From the NCBI GenBank assembly GCA_003222935.1, contig QHXL01000315.1, positions 6,746 to 13,032 of the forward strand: a stretch of 6,287 nucleotides of DNA. Reading direction: 5' to 3'. A model generated the notes under the pieces. It was not told the origin of the DNA, searched no databases, and saw nothing but the letters and a program-made list of their open reading frames with translations. Below, piece by piece: positions 1 through 6,287 of the stretch. The position numbers and the translations under genes are program-made. Positions within the stretch are counted from its first letter, which is position 1. Every line of letters starts with the position of its first letter. The DNA comes from Acidobacteriota bacterium. GTDB lineage: Bacteria; Acidobacteriota; Blastocatellia; Pyrinomonadales; Pyrinomonadaceae.

Positions 1-1
1 A

Positions 2-668
2 GCGGGGGCGGCAGCAATACTCGCGTTCATGTCGGCCATCCCCGGTCATGCCCAGATCGCATCCAGGTATCCTCCGCTCGATGAATACCTGATGCCGCGG
101 GATCCTGAGATAGCGCTGGCCCGAAGTGCTGCTCCAGCAAACATCTCGGATCGCGCAACAATCAAGGTATTGACCAGGTCAGGTTATGAAGTCGCTTACA
201 AGGGCGACAATGGTTTCGTGTGCATGGTCATGCGTAGCTGGGCCGCACCGACTTACACACCTACACAGTTCCGAGATCTCGTTTACGACGCAACTGTACG
301 TGCGCCGATCTGTTTTGATCCTTCGGCTTCTCGAACAGTGATGCCGTACTACGAGTTGCGAAGCAAGTTGGGATTGGAAAGAAAAACGCCGAACCAGATC
401 GGTGAGGCAATTCAGGCTGCTTATGCCAAAGGGGAACTGCCGAGAAGGGACGCGGTCAGCTTTGCTTACATGTGGTCTGCGGACCAGAACCTGGGGCCTG
501 GCATTGGCCATTGGCATCCGCACATGATGATCTTTGCTCCTTACTACGACAACTCGATGGTCGGCCGGCAGCCCCTTACCACAAGTGACCGACGACGCTG
601 GAACTCCATTTACTGTTGTCGTGATCCCGGTGGATCATATGTTGGCTATCAAAGCCCAGCACAGGTAG
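2..668 (+). CDS. Uncharacterised exported protein, 5'-truncated by the window and frameshifted near its C-terminus
   Basis: The function is unknown. The first ATG in the window is at 29, but the same frame is open back to base 2 and reads AGAAAILAF before that Met. Together they give a hydrophobic stretch ending in SAIPGHA-Q, which is the end of a Sec signal peptide, so the true start lies left of the window. The mature part is well ordered, with segments DEYLMPRDPEIALARSA, VLTRSGYEVAYKGDNGFVC and AYMWSADQNLGPGIGHWHPHMM; the His-rich GHWHPH could bind metal but this is untested. The starting frame stays open to 751, but after about 565 it becomes Arg/Cys-rich and runs 71 bp into the opposing glycosidase gene. 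The next frame instead reads GSPLPQVTDDAGTPFTVVVIPVDH and stops at TAG 666-668, just before that gene. Removing one base in 563-567 joins the two and gives about 212 residues from Met29. I recall similar exported proteins with a VVVIPVD end, none with a known role. Either a recent pseudogene or a sequence error. Confidence 0.75.
563..569 (+). other. Probable single-base frameshift site (GGCCGGC)
   Basis: Up to Val at 560-562 the frame starting at 29 is protein-like (NSMVG). Reading GGC-GGC-AGC-CCC, that is with one C or G fewer in the GGCCGGC run, continues as VGGSPLPQVTDDAGTPFTVV to the stop at 666-668. As written, the sequence reads VGRQPLTTSDRRRW and continues to 751. A one-base insertion is the simplest explanation. 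The site is not a classic slippery heptamer and no stimulatory structure is evident, so programmed frameshifting is unlikely. Mutation and sequencing or assembly error cannot be separated from the sequence alone. Confidence 0.75.
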
Positions 669-680
669 TTCTTGAAAGCC

Positions 681-2705
681 TCAAGTGTTTGAGGTCACTA
701 GCTTCCAATACAAATTGTAGCGCTCGTGGGCGATACGGTAATACGGTGTGAGGGTGACATCATGAGGCGAGCCAATCCCTTTTGTCTGAAATGCGAGTGG
801 TAATTCTTTCGCGGGTTTGATCTGCTTGAGAATCTCCGAGGAGCGCCCTCTTAGCGCCGGAACTTCGACCTCATCATTCAACACGTCCCCGGTAGTGCGC
901 TCATTGACGATAATGTCCGCTCCTGGTGTAAGACCTTTGCGGCCGAGTTGGCCCGCGAGAACGATTGGTCCATACAGGATCGCCACCACATCTGGATTTC
1001 CTGGCAAGGCTTCAGTTCGAAGCGTCATTGGTAAATGAACTTCGACGATGTCTCCCGACTTCCATAGACGACTTGCCTCAATGTAGCGTCCGGGTTGACG
1101 AGATGTTGTGAAGGCACGACCGTTGATTGTGAGCTTCACACTCGGACACCAGGCAGGATGGCGGATTCTTAAGGTTAGCTTTACTGGTTTTTCGCAATCA
1201 AATCGAAGCTTCGTTTTGTCTTGTTCGGGGAAACGGGTCGATTGAGTGACGGTTAAACCCTTCTCCCGCCAATTCAATTTGGAAGGAATGAAAAGATTGA
1301 CGTAAAGCGAATCAGCATCATGGAAGTAGATAGAGTCGCCATACTTGGCGTGATTCTCGATACCGGAACCGGTGCAACACCAGAATGAATCAGTAGGCGT
1401 GCAGTAGAGTTTCAAATAGCCCGGTCGTGTCGGCTGGAAATACGTCACCATTCCCGACTCAGGATCCTGGGAGGCGAGGATACTGTTGTAGAGCGCTCGT
1501 TCGTAGTAATCAAAATACTTAGCTTCAGGGTCAAGTGCGAAGAGAGATCGCGTCAGCCTCAACATGTTGTACGTGCAACATGTCTCCATCGTCTTAGCGG
1601 AATTGAGATGCTTCAAGAAGTCGGCAGGCGGAAAGAAGTGTTCGCGGTCGCCGTTGCCGCCTGTGGCAAATGCTCGATTCTCTACGACCGTATGCCAGAA
1701 GAATTGCGCCGCCTTCTGATACTCAGGTTGGCCAGTTAAGTCGTATAGCCGGTTGAAGCCGATGAACTTTGGAATTTGGGTATTTGAATGCAAGCCGTCG
1801 AGTATGTCGCGCGACTGTGTGAAGGGTGTCAGCACTGCGCGATGACAGAATCTCTGTGCGAGCGTGAGGAATCTCGATTCTCGGGTTATCGCATAAACAT
1901 CGGCTAAGACTTCGTTCATCCCACCATGCTCGATATTCAGCATTCGCTGAAACTGCTCGTCAGTGAGTGTCTCCGTCGTGGCGATGGCCCAATCAGACAA
2001 CTTGACGAGCACATCGAGCGCGACCCGGTTGTTGGTGTTGAGGTACGCGTCACGCAGTCCGGCAAAGATCTTGTGCATCGTGTACCAGGGAACACCGACG
2101 ACACGCTTGCCGCTCGCCATGTTGCGAAACTGGGTATCGCCATCAGGGAAAGCGCAAACCAGTCCAGTCTTACCCGCTTCCTGACAGTCACGCAGTTCAG
2201 TAACGGCGTAATCAAGACGTTGCTTGAATCGTTGGTCACCAGTTGCTGCAAACATGAGTGAACACGCCGACAGGTAATGTCCCAGCGTATGGCCATGACA
2301 ACGGATCTCGATCCATGGTTCCACCGATTCCCAGCCACCATAGACTGGAGCTTTTGGAGTGAGGCCGGCGTTTATGCGGAAATTGTGAAGGAGCCGATTC
2401 GGTTCGAGTTGCAACAAGTATCGACCATTGAGTTCCTGTGCGCGACGGAAAGGTCCATCGAGGAGTTGAACGTCAGCAAGATTGAATGAGGCGACGCGCG
2501 GTGGTATCGATCCAAAAGAGCCTTCGGGATGAGACAAGCCGGAATTGGCATAGGCGGGGAAGCTCGCGAGGAAAAACTCTGGAAGTGAGCCTAGGATTGT
2601 GGTGACGAAGGCCCCCGCGCCAAAGGACTGAAGCATCTGACGCCGAGTCACATCACGGTCTTTGTTCGGCGGCTGTGGCAGGCCCACGGTCTTCCTTTCT
2701 GACAT
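681..2705 (-). CDS. Tat-exported GH127/GH146-type (DUF1680) beta-L-arabinofuranosidase
   Basis: A 674-residue glycoside hydrolase of the DUF1680 family. Characterised members (Bifidobacterium HypBA1, GH127; Bacteroides BT_0349, GH146) release beta-L-arabinofuranose from plant arabinan-type or hydroxyproline-linked glycans, using a zinc-bound cysteine nucleophile. The N-terminus carries a twin-arginine signal: TRRQMLQ at 20-26, a hydrophobic stretch to about 50, and likely cleavage after AYA (51-53). An (alpha/alpha)6 barrel spans roughly 75-425 and beta-sandwich domains about 430-670. Catalytic-type motifs are intact: E355 in GDREHF (likely acid/base), METCC (E374, C376) and FWCCTGSG (C443 nucleophile candidate, C444), matching the family's zinc ligands Glu, Cys, Cys, Cys. 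The protein ends in RYNLYWKLV, a usual family terminus. The ATG at 2705 is chosen because the next Met (24) lies inside the Tat motif. It starts 6 bp after the toxin stop with no good ribosome site, suggesting translational coupling. Exact substrate and the GH127 versus GH146 assignment are uncertain. Confidence 0.88.
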   Translation of the reverse strand: MSERKTVGLPQPPNKDRDVTRRQMLQSFGAGAFVTTILGSLPEFFLASFPAYANSGLSHPEGSFGSIPPRVASFNLADVQLLDGPFRRAQELNGRYLLQLEPNRLLHNFRINAGLTPKAPVYGGWESVEPWIEIRCHGHTLGHYLSACSLMFAATGDQRFKQRLDYAVTELRDCQEAGKTGLVCAFPDGDTQFRNMASGKRVVGVPWYTMHKIFAGLRDAYLNTNNRVALDVLVKLSDWAIATTETLTDEQFQRMLNIEHGGMNEVLADVYAITRESRFLTLAQRFCHRAVLTPFTQSRDILDGLHSNTQIPKFIGFNRLYDLTGQPEYQKAAQFFWHTVVENRAFATGGNGDREHFFPPADFLKHLNSAKTMETCCTYNMLRLTRSLFALDPEAKYFDYYERALYNSILASQDPESGMVTYFQPTRPGYLKLYCTPTDSFWCCTGSGIENHAKYGDSIYFHDADSLYVNLFIPSKLNWREKGLTVTQSTRFPEQDKTKLRFDCEKPVKLTLRIRHPAWCPSVKLTINGRAFTTSRQPGRYIEASRLWKSGDIVEVHLPMTLRTEALPGNPDVVAILYGPIVLAGQLGRKGLTPGADIIVNERTTGDVLNDEVEVPALRGRSSEILKQIKPAKELPLAFQTKGIGSPHDVTLTPYYRIAHERYNLYWKLVTSNT

Positions 2706-2711
2706 AGCTCG

Positions 2712-3029
2712 TTATTCAAGTTCTGTCCCTGCTTTATTCTCTACTCTCGAGCGCCAATTCCCGGGCTCGCGACTGCAGTGCATGACGGCAACTATCAGTA
2801 GATATTCAGGTTCAATGGTGAAGAGAATGGCGTAAGGGAAAACATGAGTTAGACATCGGCGTATATCTTCATCGACTATGCGCCAGCGAGTCGGACCTTC
2901 TGTAATTCTCCGGATTGCATCTTCGACTGACTCGATAAACTTATTCGCAACAGGTGTATCTCTCTCTGCGTACCAGCGCGCCGCTTGGCGGAATTCCTCG
3001 AGCGCTTCTCGGTGGAACTCATACTTCAT
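2712..3029 (-). CDS. RelE/ParE-superfamily type II toxin
   Basis: This 105-residue basic protein fits the RelE/ParE toxin fold. It opens with MKYEFHREALEEFRQAARWY, the usual N-terminal strand and helix, followed by a long helix (ANKFIESVEDAIRRI, about 28-42) and the segment GPTRWRIVDEDIRRCLTHVFPYAILF (about 45-70). The strand LLIVAVMHCSREPGNWRSR closes the fold, and HxSREPGxW is very typical of this ParE-like subgroup. Relatives are either mRNA interferases or gyrase poisons, and sequence alone does not say which. The start ATG overlaps the antitoxin stop as ATGA (3026-3029), so translation is probably coupled to the antitoxin. The tail after the fold (ENKAGTELE) looks non-essential. The glycosidase gene follows after 6 bp. 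All expected core segments are present, so the toxin looks intact. Confidence 0.88.
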   Translation of the reverse strand: MKYEFHREALEEFRQAARWYAERDTPVANKFIESVEDAIRRITEGPTRWRIVDEDIRRCLTHVFPYAILFTIEPEYLLIVAVMHCSREPGNWRSRVENKAGTELE

Positions 3030-3259
3030 TTTCTAATGAAATCGCGAATTTGGCGAATAGCATCCTCTCCCGCTACGGTGTCAGTTGTTCCAGACCGAAC
3101 TTCATCGCGACGGCGCTTCGCCTCGGATAACCATAAGCGTTGGATGTGACCTAAGTCTGCTGCTTCGAGACTTTCGACTAATATGTCGGCGAGTTGAGCT
3201 CTCGTTTCGCCTGGTAGCGCAAGAGCTTGCTTTGTTAGATCATCGATGTTAGTTGCCAT
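3026..3259 (-). CDS. Antitoxin, addiction-module component (PF09720/TIGR02574-type)
   Basis: A 77-residue acidic and helical protein, the cognate antitoxin of the following RelE/ParE toxin. The opening pattern, with ALALPGETRAQLADILVESL at about 12-31, is the signature of the 'addiction module component' antitoxins, where a short N-terminal helix pair precedes a toxin-wrapping C-terminal helix. The C-terminal half (WLSEAKRRRDEVRSG, then IRQIRDFIRK) fits the part that binds the toxin; EAxRRxxExxSG is common in the family. No obvious separate DNA-binding domain is seen, as is usual for this short group. The start is fixed by AAGGAG eight bases upstream. It lies 66 bp after the large TPR gene, so it may have its own promoter or be read through from that gene. 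Confidence 0.87.
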   Translation of the reverse strand: MATNIDDLTKQALALPGETRAQLADILVESLEAADLGHIQRLWLSEAKRRRDEVRSGTTDTVAGEDAIRQIRDFIRK

Positions 3260-3267
3260 AGATACAA

Positions 3268-3273
3268 CTCCTT
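3268..3273 (-). promoter_or_regulatory. Strong Shine-Dalgarno site of the antitoxin gene
   Basis: The minus strand reads AAGGAG, eight bases before the antitoxin ATG. It is the only near-consensus ribosome site seen among the three genes of this run; the toxin and glycosidase starts lack one. That suggests one strong entry point followed by coupled re-initiation, and an excess of antitoxin over toxin. Confidence 0.8.
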
Positions 3274-3283
3274 GCTTTGTCCC

Positions 3284-3313
3284 AGCTTACTTCCGCACCT
3301 TAGCAATTGACAA
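3284..3313 (-). promoter_or_regulatory. Possible sigma70-like promoter for the antitoxin-toxin-glycosidase run
   Basis: On the minus strand, in the 66 bp gap, TTGTCA (3308-3313; five of six to TTGACA) lies 18 bp before TAAGCT (3284-3289; only three of six to TATAAT). The position is right for an antitoxin promoter, but the -10 element is poor and promoter consensus in this phylum is not well defined. Read-through from the upstream gene is an equal alternative. Confidence 0.22.
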
Positions 3314-3325
3314 CGCAACTGGATC

Positions 3326-6287
3326 TCACTCAACCGCCAAAATTCCATCCGGACTGATCATAATGAACGAACACTCACCGGTCGTCGCATTACAAAACAG
3401 TGTTCCGCGTCGAATGATCTTCGTGCTCGTATTATCAGGAAACGAAAAGTTGAAATTCGCGCCGTTCAATCCAGCGCTCAGTGGGATGAGTTTCTCATCG
3501 CCTTTGATGAATTTCACTGCCGCAACCTGTGCGCTGCGTGTCGGGCCAGGAGCCAACACAACGTAGAACTGGGCCTCAGTCGCTTTAATGTTCTTTTGAC
3601 CTGAAGCAAACTTAATTGTTCGTGTTTCACGTGTTTCGACGGGCGGCATTTTCATCATCTCGTCGCTCCTGGCTTTGCCGACAAGTTTGATGAGTCCCTC
3701 CATCGCTTCCGGTACTAACCGACTGGCAGTTGCTGCCAACGCATACATCCGAATCGCCTCGTCTTTCTTGCCGGCCTTCTCAAGTATCTCGGCAAGGTGA
3801 ACGCCGACTTCGCTGTGCTGGACCAGCGACCACGATGCGCCGATGTATTTCTCAGCTGTGTCGACGTCGCCTTTTTGGTAGTAAACCCAGCCTAACGTAT
3901 CCCAGTACGCAGCCAGCGAAGATACCCGGGCCAGGTCCTTCGTTGTCAGTTGATCGAGTTCAACGTTGCGCAGTTCGGTAGCCGTTGTTGTGACTGCTGA
4001 CTCGGCATATTGCTGAGCTTTCTCAAGTTGGACTTTGCTGAGCGCCATGTTGTAAGCAACGTCGTTCCAAACAAGTGGACCGGGCGCAAGTTTTATCGCC
4101 TTATCAAACGCTTGAATGCCCTTGGCTGAATCACCGGCATTCAGGTAAGCGTGACCTACGCTTACGTAAAGCATCTCTTCGTCGGAGTTGAGCGAGATGG
4201 CCTGCTCCAATTCCGGAATTGCTTCTTTGAACTTGCGCCATTGAACCAGCATCTGGCCCAGATTCGCATGAGCGGTGGCGTCAAGTGGTGTGATTTCAAG
4301 CTGCTTGCGAAAGGCGGTCTCGGCGTCCGCGTAACTTTGCTGCGCCCAGTAGATACGACCTAGAAGGTTATAGGAGTAATTGTCAAACGGATTGATCTTT
4401 GTCTGTTCACGAAGTGTGCTGATCGACTCGTCGTACTTTTGCTGTGCAAACAACGCCCAACCTAACTGGCGACGAATGTCTTTATGTTTTGGTTCCTTTT
4501 CCAGAACGCGTTTGAGCAACTCTTCGACGAGAGGGAAGTTTTCATTCTTTGCTGCTGCCTGTGCTGCTTGAATGAGATCTTCCACCGTAACAGCTTCGGG
4601 AATCGATGGCTTTCCTGCTACATCGGTCTCGACTGCCAGAGTTTGCGCACCATCCGAATTAGCTGCAGAGACAAAGGCGATGTAATCCTGGGTGCGTTCG
4701 GCTGGTAGCTCGTGTTGACTCAAACGAAACTTTCGTTCCGCCGTGAGTGTGTTGGCGTCAAGTTTATAACTGGAACTGTACTCACCATAGTCCCTTGTCA
4801 CTTTGAGCGGCAACGGGGCGCGAGTCTGGTACTTAGCGGGCAGCGTTAGTTTTAATCGATAGGTGATGTCAGTTCGTGGGCCAAGTTGAATTGGCTTCGA
4901 ACCCTCCTGTTTGTCAGGATCGACACTGGTCATCAGCACCGAGGGTAACGGTAAGCTGATCTTTTCTTTCTTACTGGACCAATCGAGAAAGTTGTCGTTC
5001 GTAAAGTCGTATTCAACTTCGAAAGGACCTTCAAGTGAAGTCGGATCGCTAGGCTTGATATCGGTTACCTCATCCGCCCGTGAGCCACCCATGGCGGAGA
5101 GATAATAACCAAGTTGTTTCCAGTCGCTCCTCGGCGTCCGACGAAACATCATGCGGAGCTGCATCTCGGAATCGCCGCGTAAAATCATCCGCGAGTGACC
5201 CGTGAGTTTGCCAAGTTCATTGACTTCACCTGTTATCTCGACCAACTCTGTCGAAACAAATGGCGGTTCGGGAGGTGTCGTTAGCAGCTGAGCGGGAGCA
5301 CCTGTCGGCACGACCAGAGCTTTTTTGTCTCGCAGTTGTGGTGACAAAAGTCGGAAAGGTGCGATCTCCGCCGTGGTGTCCATCCAGAGAGTTTCATTAG
5401 CTAACGGTACTGCCGTGATGACGTGATCGAATTGACCGGGTGAGGGGACTTCAGCATCGATCTTTCGGCGCGAGTTCATCAGCGCCGGGTATGCCCGAAG
5501 GCCCGCCGCGATAAGCATCGACGACAACAACGTATGTTTGTCTTTGCAGTCGCCATACTGATTTGCCATTACGTCTGCGGCAGCATGGGGCTGATAGCGA
5601 CCTTGGCCCAGCGACAAACTGACGTAGCGAAAGTTCTTGGCGACGAATTCATACAAAGCCTGGATCTTCTCCTGATCGGTATTTCGACCGCGCACCAATT
5701 CAGCAGCCTTGGTCCGAATCTTCTCGTCAGGTGTAGTCCGTTCACGCTCGAGTTCGTGATACCAGTCGCCGACTTCCGCCCAACTCTGAAATGTCGTCAT
5801 CTGAACTTGTGGTGGCTTGGGTTCGCCATCATCGTCGACATTTCGTTTTTTCTTTTCTTTCCTTTGCTCGTCTTTGTTAATTCGTTTGAGACTCGCGAAC
5901 TTCCACGAGTAGATCCGTCGGTCACCCTGCTCTTTGATCGCGGCATCTTTGCCAGGTTCAGTTTTGAGTTTTACTTTGCTGGTCGCGGGAATGTTCACCT
6001 CAAGCTGTTCATCTAGAACGATGAGAGCACCGGGTTCGAAAAAATCATGCTCGAACCAAAAATGATTTGCGGCAAGTGGTGTAGTAATTCGCCAAATCAC
6101 GTGATACTCGAGGACGTCGCCCGGACGTAATCCGCGCACAGTAACGTGTTTCTGCCGAAGGTCGGTATAGATCGGTGCTTCGCGAGCGATTGGAGCAGAA
6201 AGGTCCTGGACGTCGCTCGCCGTTGAGCTAATGATCGTTCCATCAGGTTTCCGCACGCGAATGAAGTCGATATCGAGTTGTTCGTTC
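3326..6287 (-). CDS. DUF3857-transglutaminase-like-TPR protein, N-terminus beyond the window
   Basis: A very large, probably periplasmic or envelope-associated protein of unknown exact role. A GTG at 6256 opens a 976-codon frame, but the frame continues to the window edge reading NEQLDIDFIR before it, typical DUF3857 sequence, so the gene is 5'-truncated and GTG is not the start. Numbered from that GTG, the domains in order are: rest of DUF3857 (1-125, with RGLRPGDVLEYHV); a Lys/Asp-rich linker (127-149); a transglutaminase-like domain (about 155-300) with a complete Cys-His-Asp set, C237 in YGDCKDKH, H278 in FDHVIT and D293 in WMDTT; a beta-rich region (about 310-545); about seven to eight TPR units (571-860); and a small beta-rich C-terminal module (875-976) with C955 and C962. 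The triad suggests thiol chemistry, protease or amidase-like, on an unknown protein or peptide; the TPRs suggest a binding partner. No terminator is seen after the TGA. The signal peptide would lie upstream and cannot be seen. Confidence 0.88.
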   Translation of the reverse strand, partial: NEQLDIDFIRVRKPDGTIISSTASDVQDLSAPIAREAPIYTDLRQKHVTVRGLRPGDVLEYHVIWRITTPLAANHFWFEHDFFEPGALIVLDEQLEVNIPATSKVKLKTEPGKDAAIKEQGDRRIYSWKFASLKRINKDEQRKEKKKRNVDDDGEPKPPQVQMTTFQSWAEVGDWYHELERERTTPDEKIRTKAAELVRGRNTDQEKIQALYEFVAKNFRYVSLSLGQGRYQPHAAADVMANQYGDCKDKHTLLSSMLIAAGLRAYPALMNSRRKIDAEVPSPGQFDHVITAVPLANETLWMDTTAEIAPFRLLSPQLRDKKALVVPTGAPAQLLTTPPEPPFVSTELVEITGEVNELGKLTGHSRMILRGDSEMQLRMMFRRTPRSDWKQLGYYLSAMGGSRADEVTDIKPSDPTSLEGPFEVEYDFTNDNFLDWSSKKEKISLPLPSVLMTSVDPDKQEGSKPIQLGPRTDITYRLKLTLPAKYQTRAPLPLKVTRDYGEYSSSYKLDANTLTAERKFRLSQHELPAERTQDYIAFVSAANSDGAQTLAVETDVAGKPSIPEAVTVEDLIQAAQAAAKNENFPLVEELLKRVLEKEPKHKDIRRQLGWALFAQQKYDESISTLREQTKINPFDNYSYNLLGRIYWAQQSYADAETAFRKQLEITPLDATAHANLGQMLVQWRKFKEAIPELEQAISLNSDEEMLYVSVGHAYLNAGDSAKGIQAFDKAIKLAPGPLVWNDVAYNMALSKVQLEKAQQYAESAVTTTATELRNVELDQLTTKDLARVSSLAAYWDTLGWVYYQKGDVDTAEKYIGASWSLVQHSEVGVHLAEILEKAGKKDEAIRMYALAATASRLVPEAMEGLIKLVGKARSDEMMKMPPVETRETRTIKFASGQKNIKATEAQFYVVLAPGPTRSAQVAAVKFIKGDEKLIPLSAGLNGANFNFSFPDNTSTKIIRRGTLFCNATTGECSFIMISPDGILAVE
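3677..4546 (-). other. TPR repeat array in the large protein
   Basis: Residues about 571-860 hold consecutive helix-turn-helix units of about 34 residues with the TPR pattern. Clear examples are LGWALFAQQKYDESISTLRE, LLGRIYWAQQSYADAETAFR, NLGQMLVQWRKFKEAIPELE, VGHAYLNAGDSAKGIQAFDK and LGWVYYQKGDVDTAEKYIGA. A longer, less regular stretch (about 755-783) separates the last two or three units from the rest. The units are diverged, so this is an old array rather than a fresh tandem duplication. Confidence 0.85.
5357..5794 (-). other. Transglutaminase-like domain with intact Cys-His-Asp triad
   Basis: Part of the large protein, roughly residues 155-300 counted from the GTG at 6256. It begins with a helical region (FQSWAEVGDWYHEL), continues through IQALYEFVAKNFRYVS, and carries the core Cys in QYGDCKDK (codon 5546-5548), His in FDHVI (5423-5425) and Asp in WMDTT (5378-5380). 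These match the transglutaminase/protease core in spacing and context, so the fold is probably catalytically competent rather than degenerate. Confidence 0.85.

Noticed and set aside
29..31. ATG at 29 as the true start of the left-hand gene
   Set aside because: The frame is open to the window edge and the residues before it (AGAAAILAF) complete a signal-peptide hydrophobic core that the ATG would cut in half.
179..523. Open frame of 114 codons on the minus strand opposite the left-hand gene
   Set aside because: It is Arg/Ser/Cys-rich with no recognisable motif and fully overlaps the well-supported plus-strand reading.
679..694. Inverted repeat CCTCAA-GTGT-TTGAGG between the convergent genes, as a possible bidirectional terminator
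   Set aside because: The stem is only 6 bp and AT-containing, no T-run follows on either strand, and it lies mostly inside the glycosidase 3' coding end.
1926..2489. Several overlapping open frames on both strands within the glycosidase gene
   Set aside because: They are shadows of the conserved DUF1680 coding frame, without ribosome sites or family resemblance.
3260..3325. Search of the 66 bp gap for operator palindromes, a small RNA or a terminator
   Set aside because: No inverted repeat with a meaningful stem and no T-run was found. Only the ribosome site and a weak promoter candidate could be supported.
5534..6016. Open frame of 160 codons on the plus strand with hydrophobic, membrane-like stretches
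   Set aside because: It lies wholly antisense to the conserved transglutaminase and DUF3857 regions. Its hydrophobicity comes from reading the complement of Lys/Glu/Asp-rich codons, and its composition is not protein-like over its length.
6254..6256. GTG as the true start of the large TPR protein
   Set aside because: Upstream in-frame sequence (NEQLDIDFIR) matches the usual continuation of DUF3857, so the gene extends past the window edge.

Overview
The window looks like chromosomal DNA from a Gram-negative, polymer-degrading bacterium, most likely an Acidobacteriota member (Blastocatellia-like). This rests on remembered family distribution and is an inference: the DUF3857-transglutaminase-TPR protein, the Tat-exported DUF1680/GH127-type glycosidase and the uncharacterised exported protein ending in a VVVIPVD-type tail all recall that phylum. 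Base composition is close to even. There are no rRNA or tRNA genes, IS elements, CRISPR repeats or phage genes.

Layout. Positions 2-668 (+) hold the 3' part of a gene for a small exported protein of unknown function. Its signal peptide is cut by the left edge, and a one-base frameshift near 563-569 breaks its C-terminus. Converging on it, on the minus strand, is a compact gene run: antitoxin (3026-3259), RelE/ParE-type toxin (2712-3029) and a Tat-exported GH127-type beta-L-arabinofuranosidase (681-2705). The antitoxin and toxin overlap by 4 bp, and only 6 bp separate the toxin stop from the glycosidase start. Upstream on the same strand, 66 bp before the antitoxin, a very large gene (3326 to beyond 6287) encodes a DUF3857-transglutaminase-like-TPR protein whose N-terminus lies outside the window.

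How the genes may work together. The toxin and antitoxin form a self-contained type II module. The glycosidase is so close behind them that it is probably co-transcribed and translationally coupled, which could place a sugar-degrading enzyme under toxin-antitoxin autoregulation. The large protein is probably a separate cell-envelope or periplasmic protein. No functional link to the glycosidase is visible beyond shared orientation.

There is no convincing novel multi-gene system here. The best leads are the repairable frameshift in the left-hand gene, the toxin-antitoxin/glycosidase coupling, and the domain architecture of the large protein. Almost every base is coding. The only gaps are 12 bp (669-680), 6 bp (2706-2711) and 66 bp (3260-3325).
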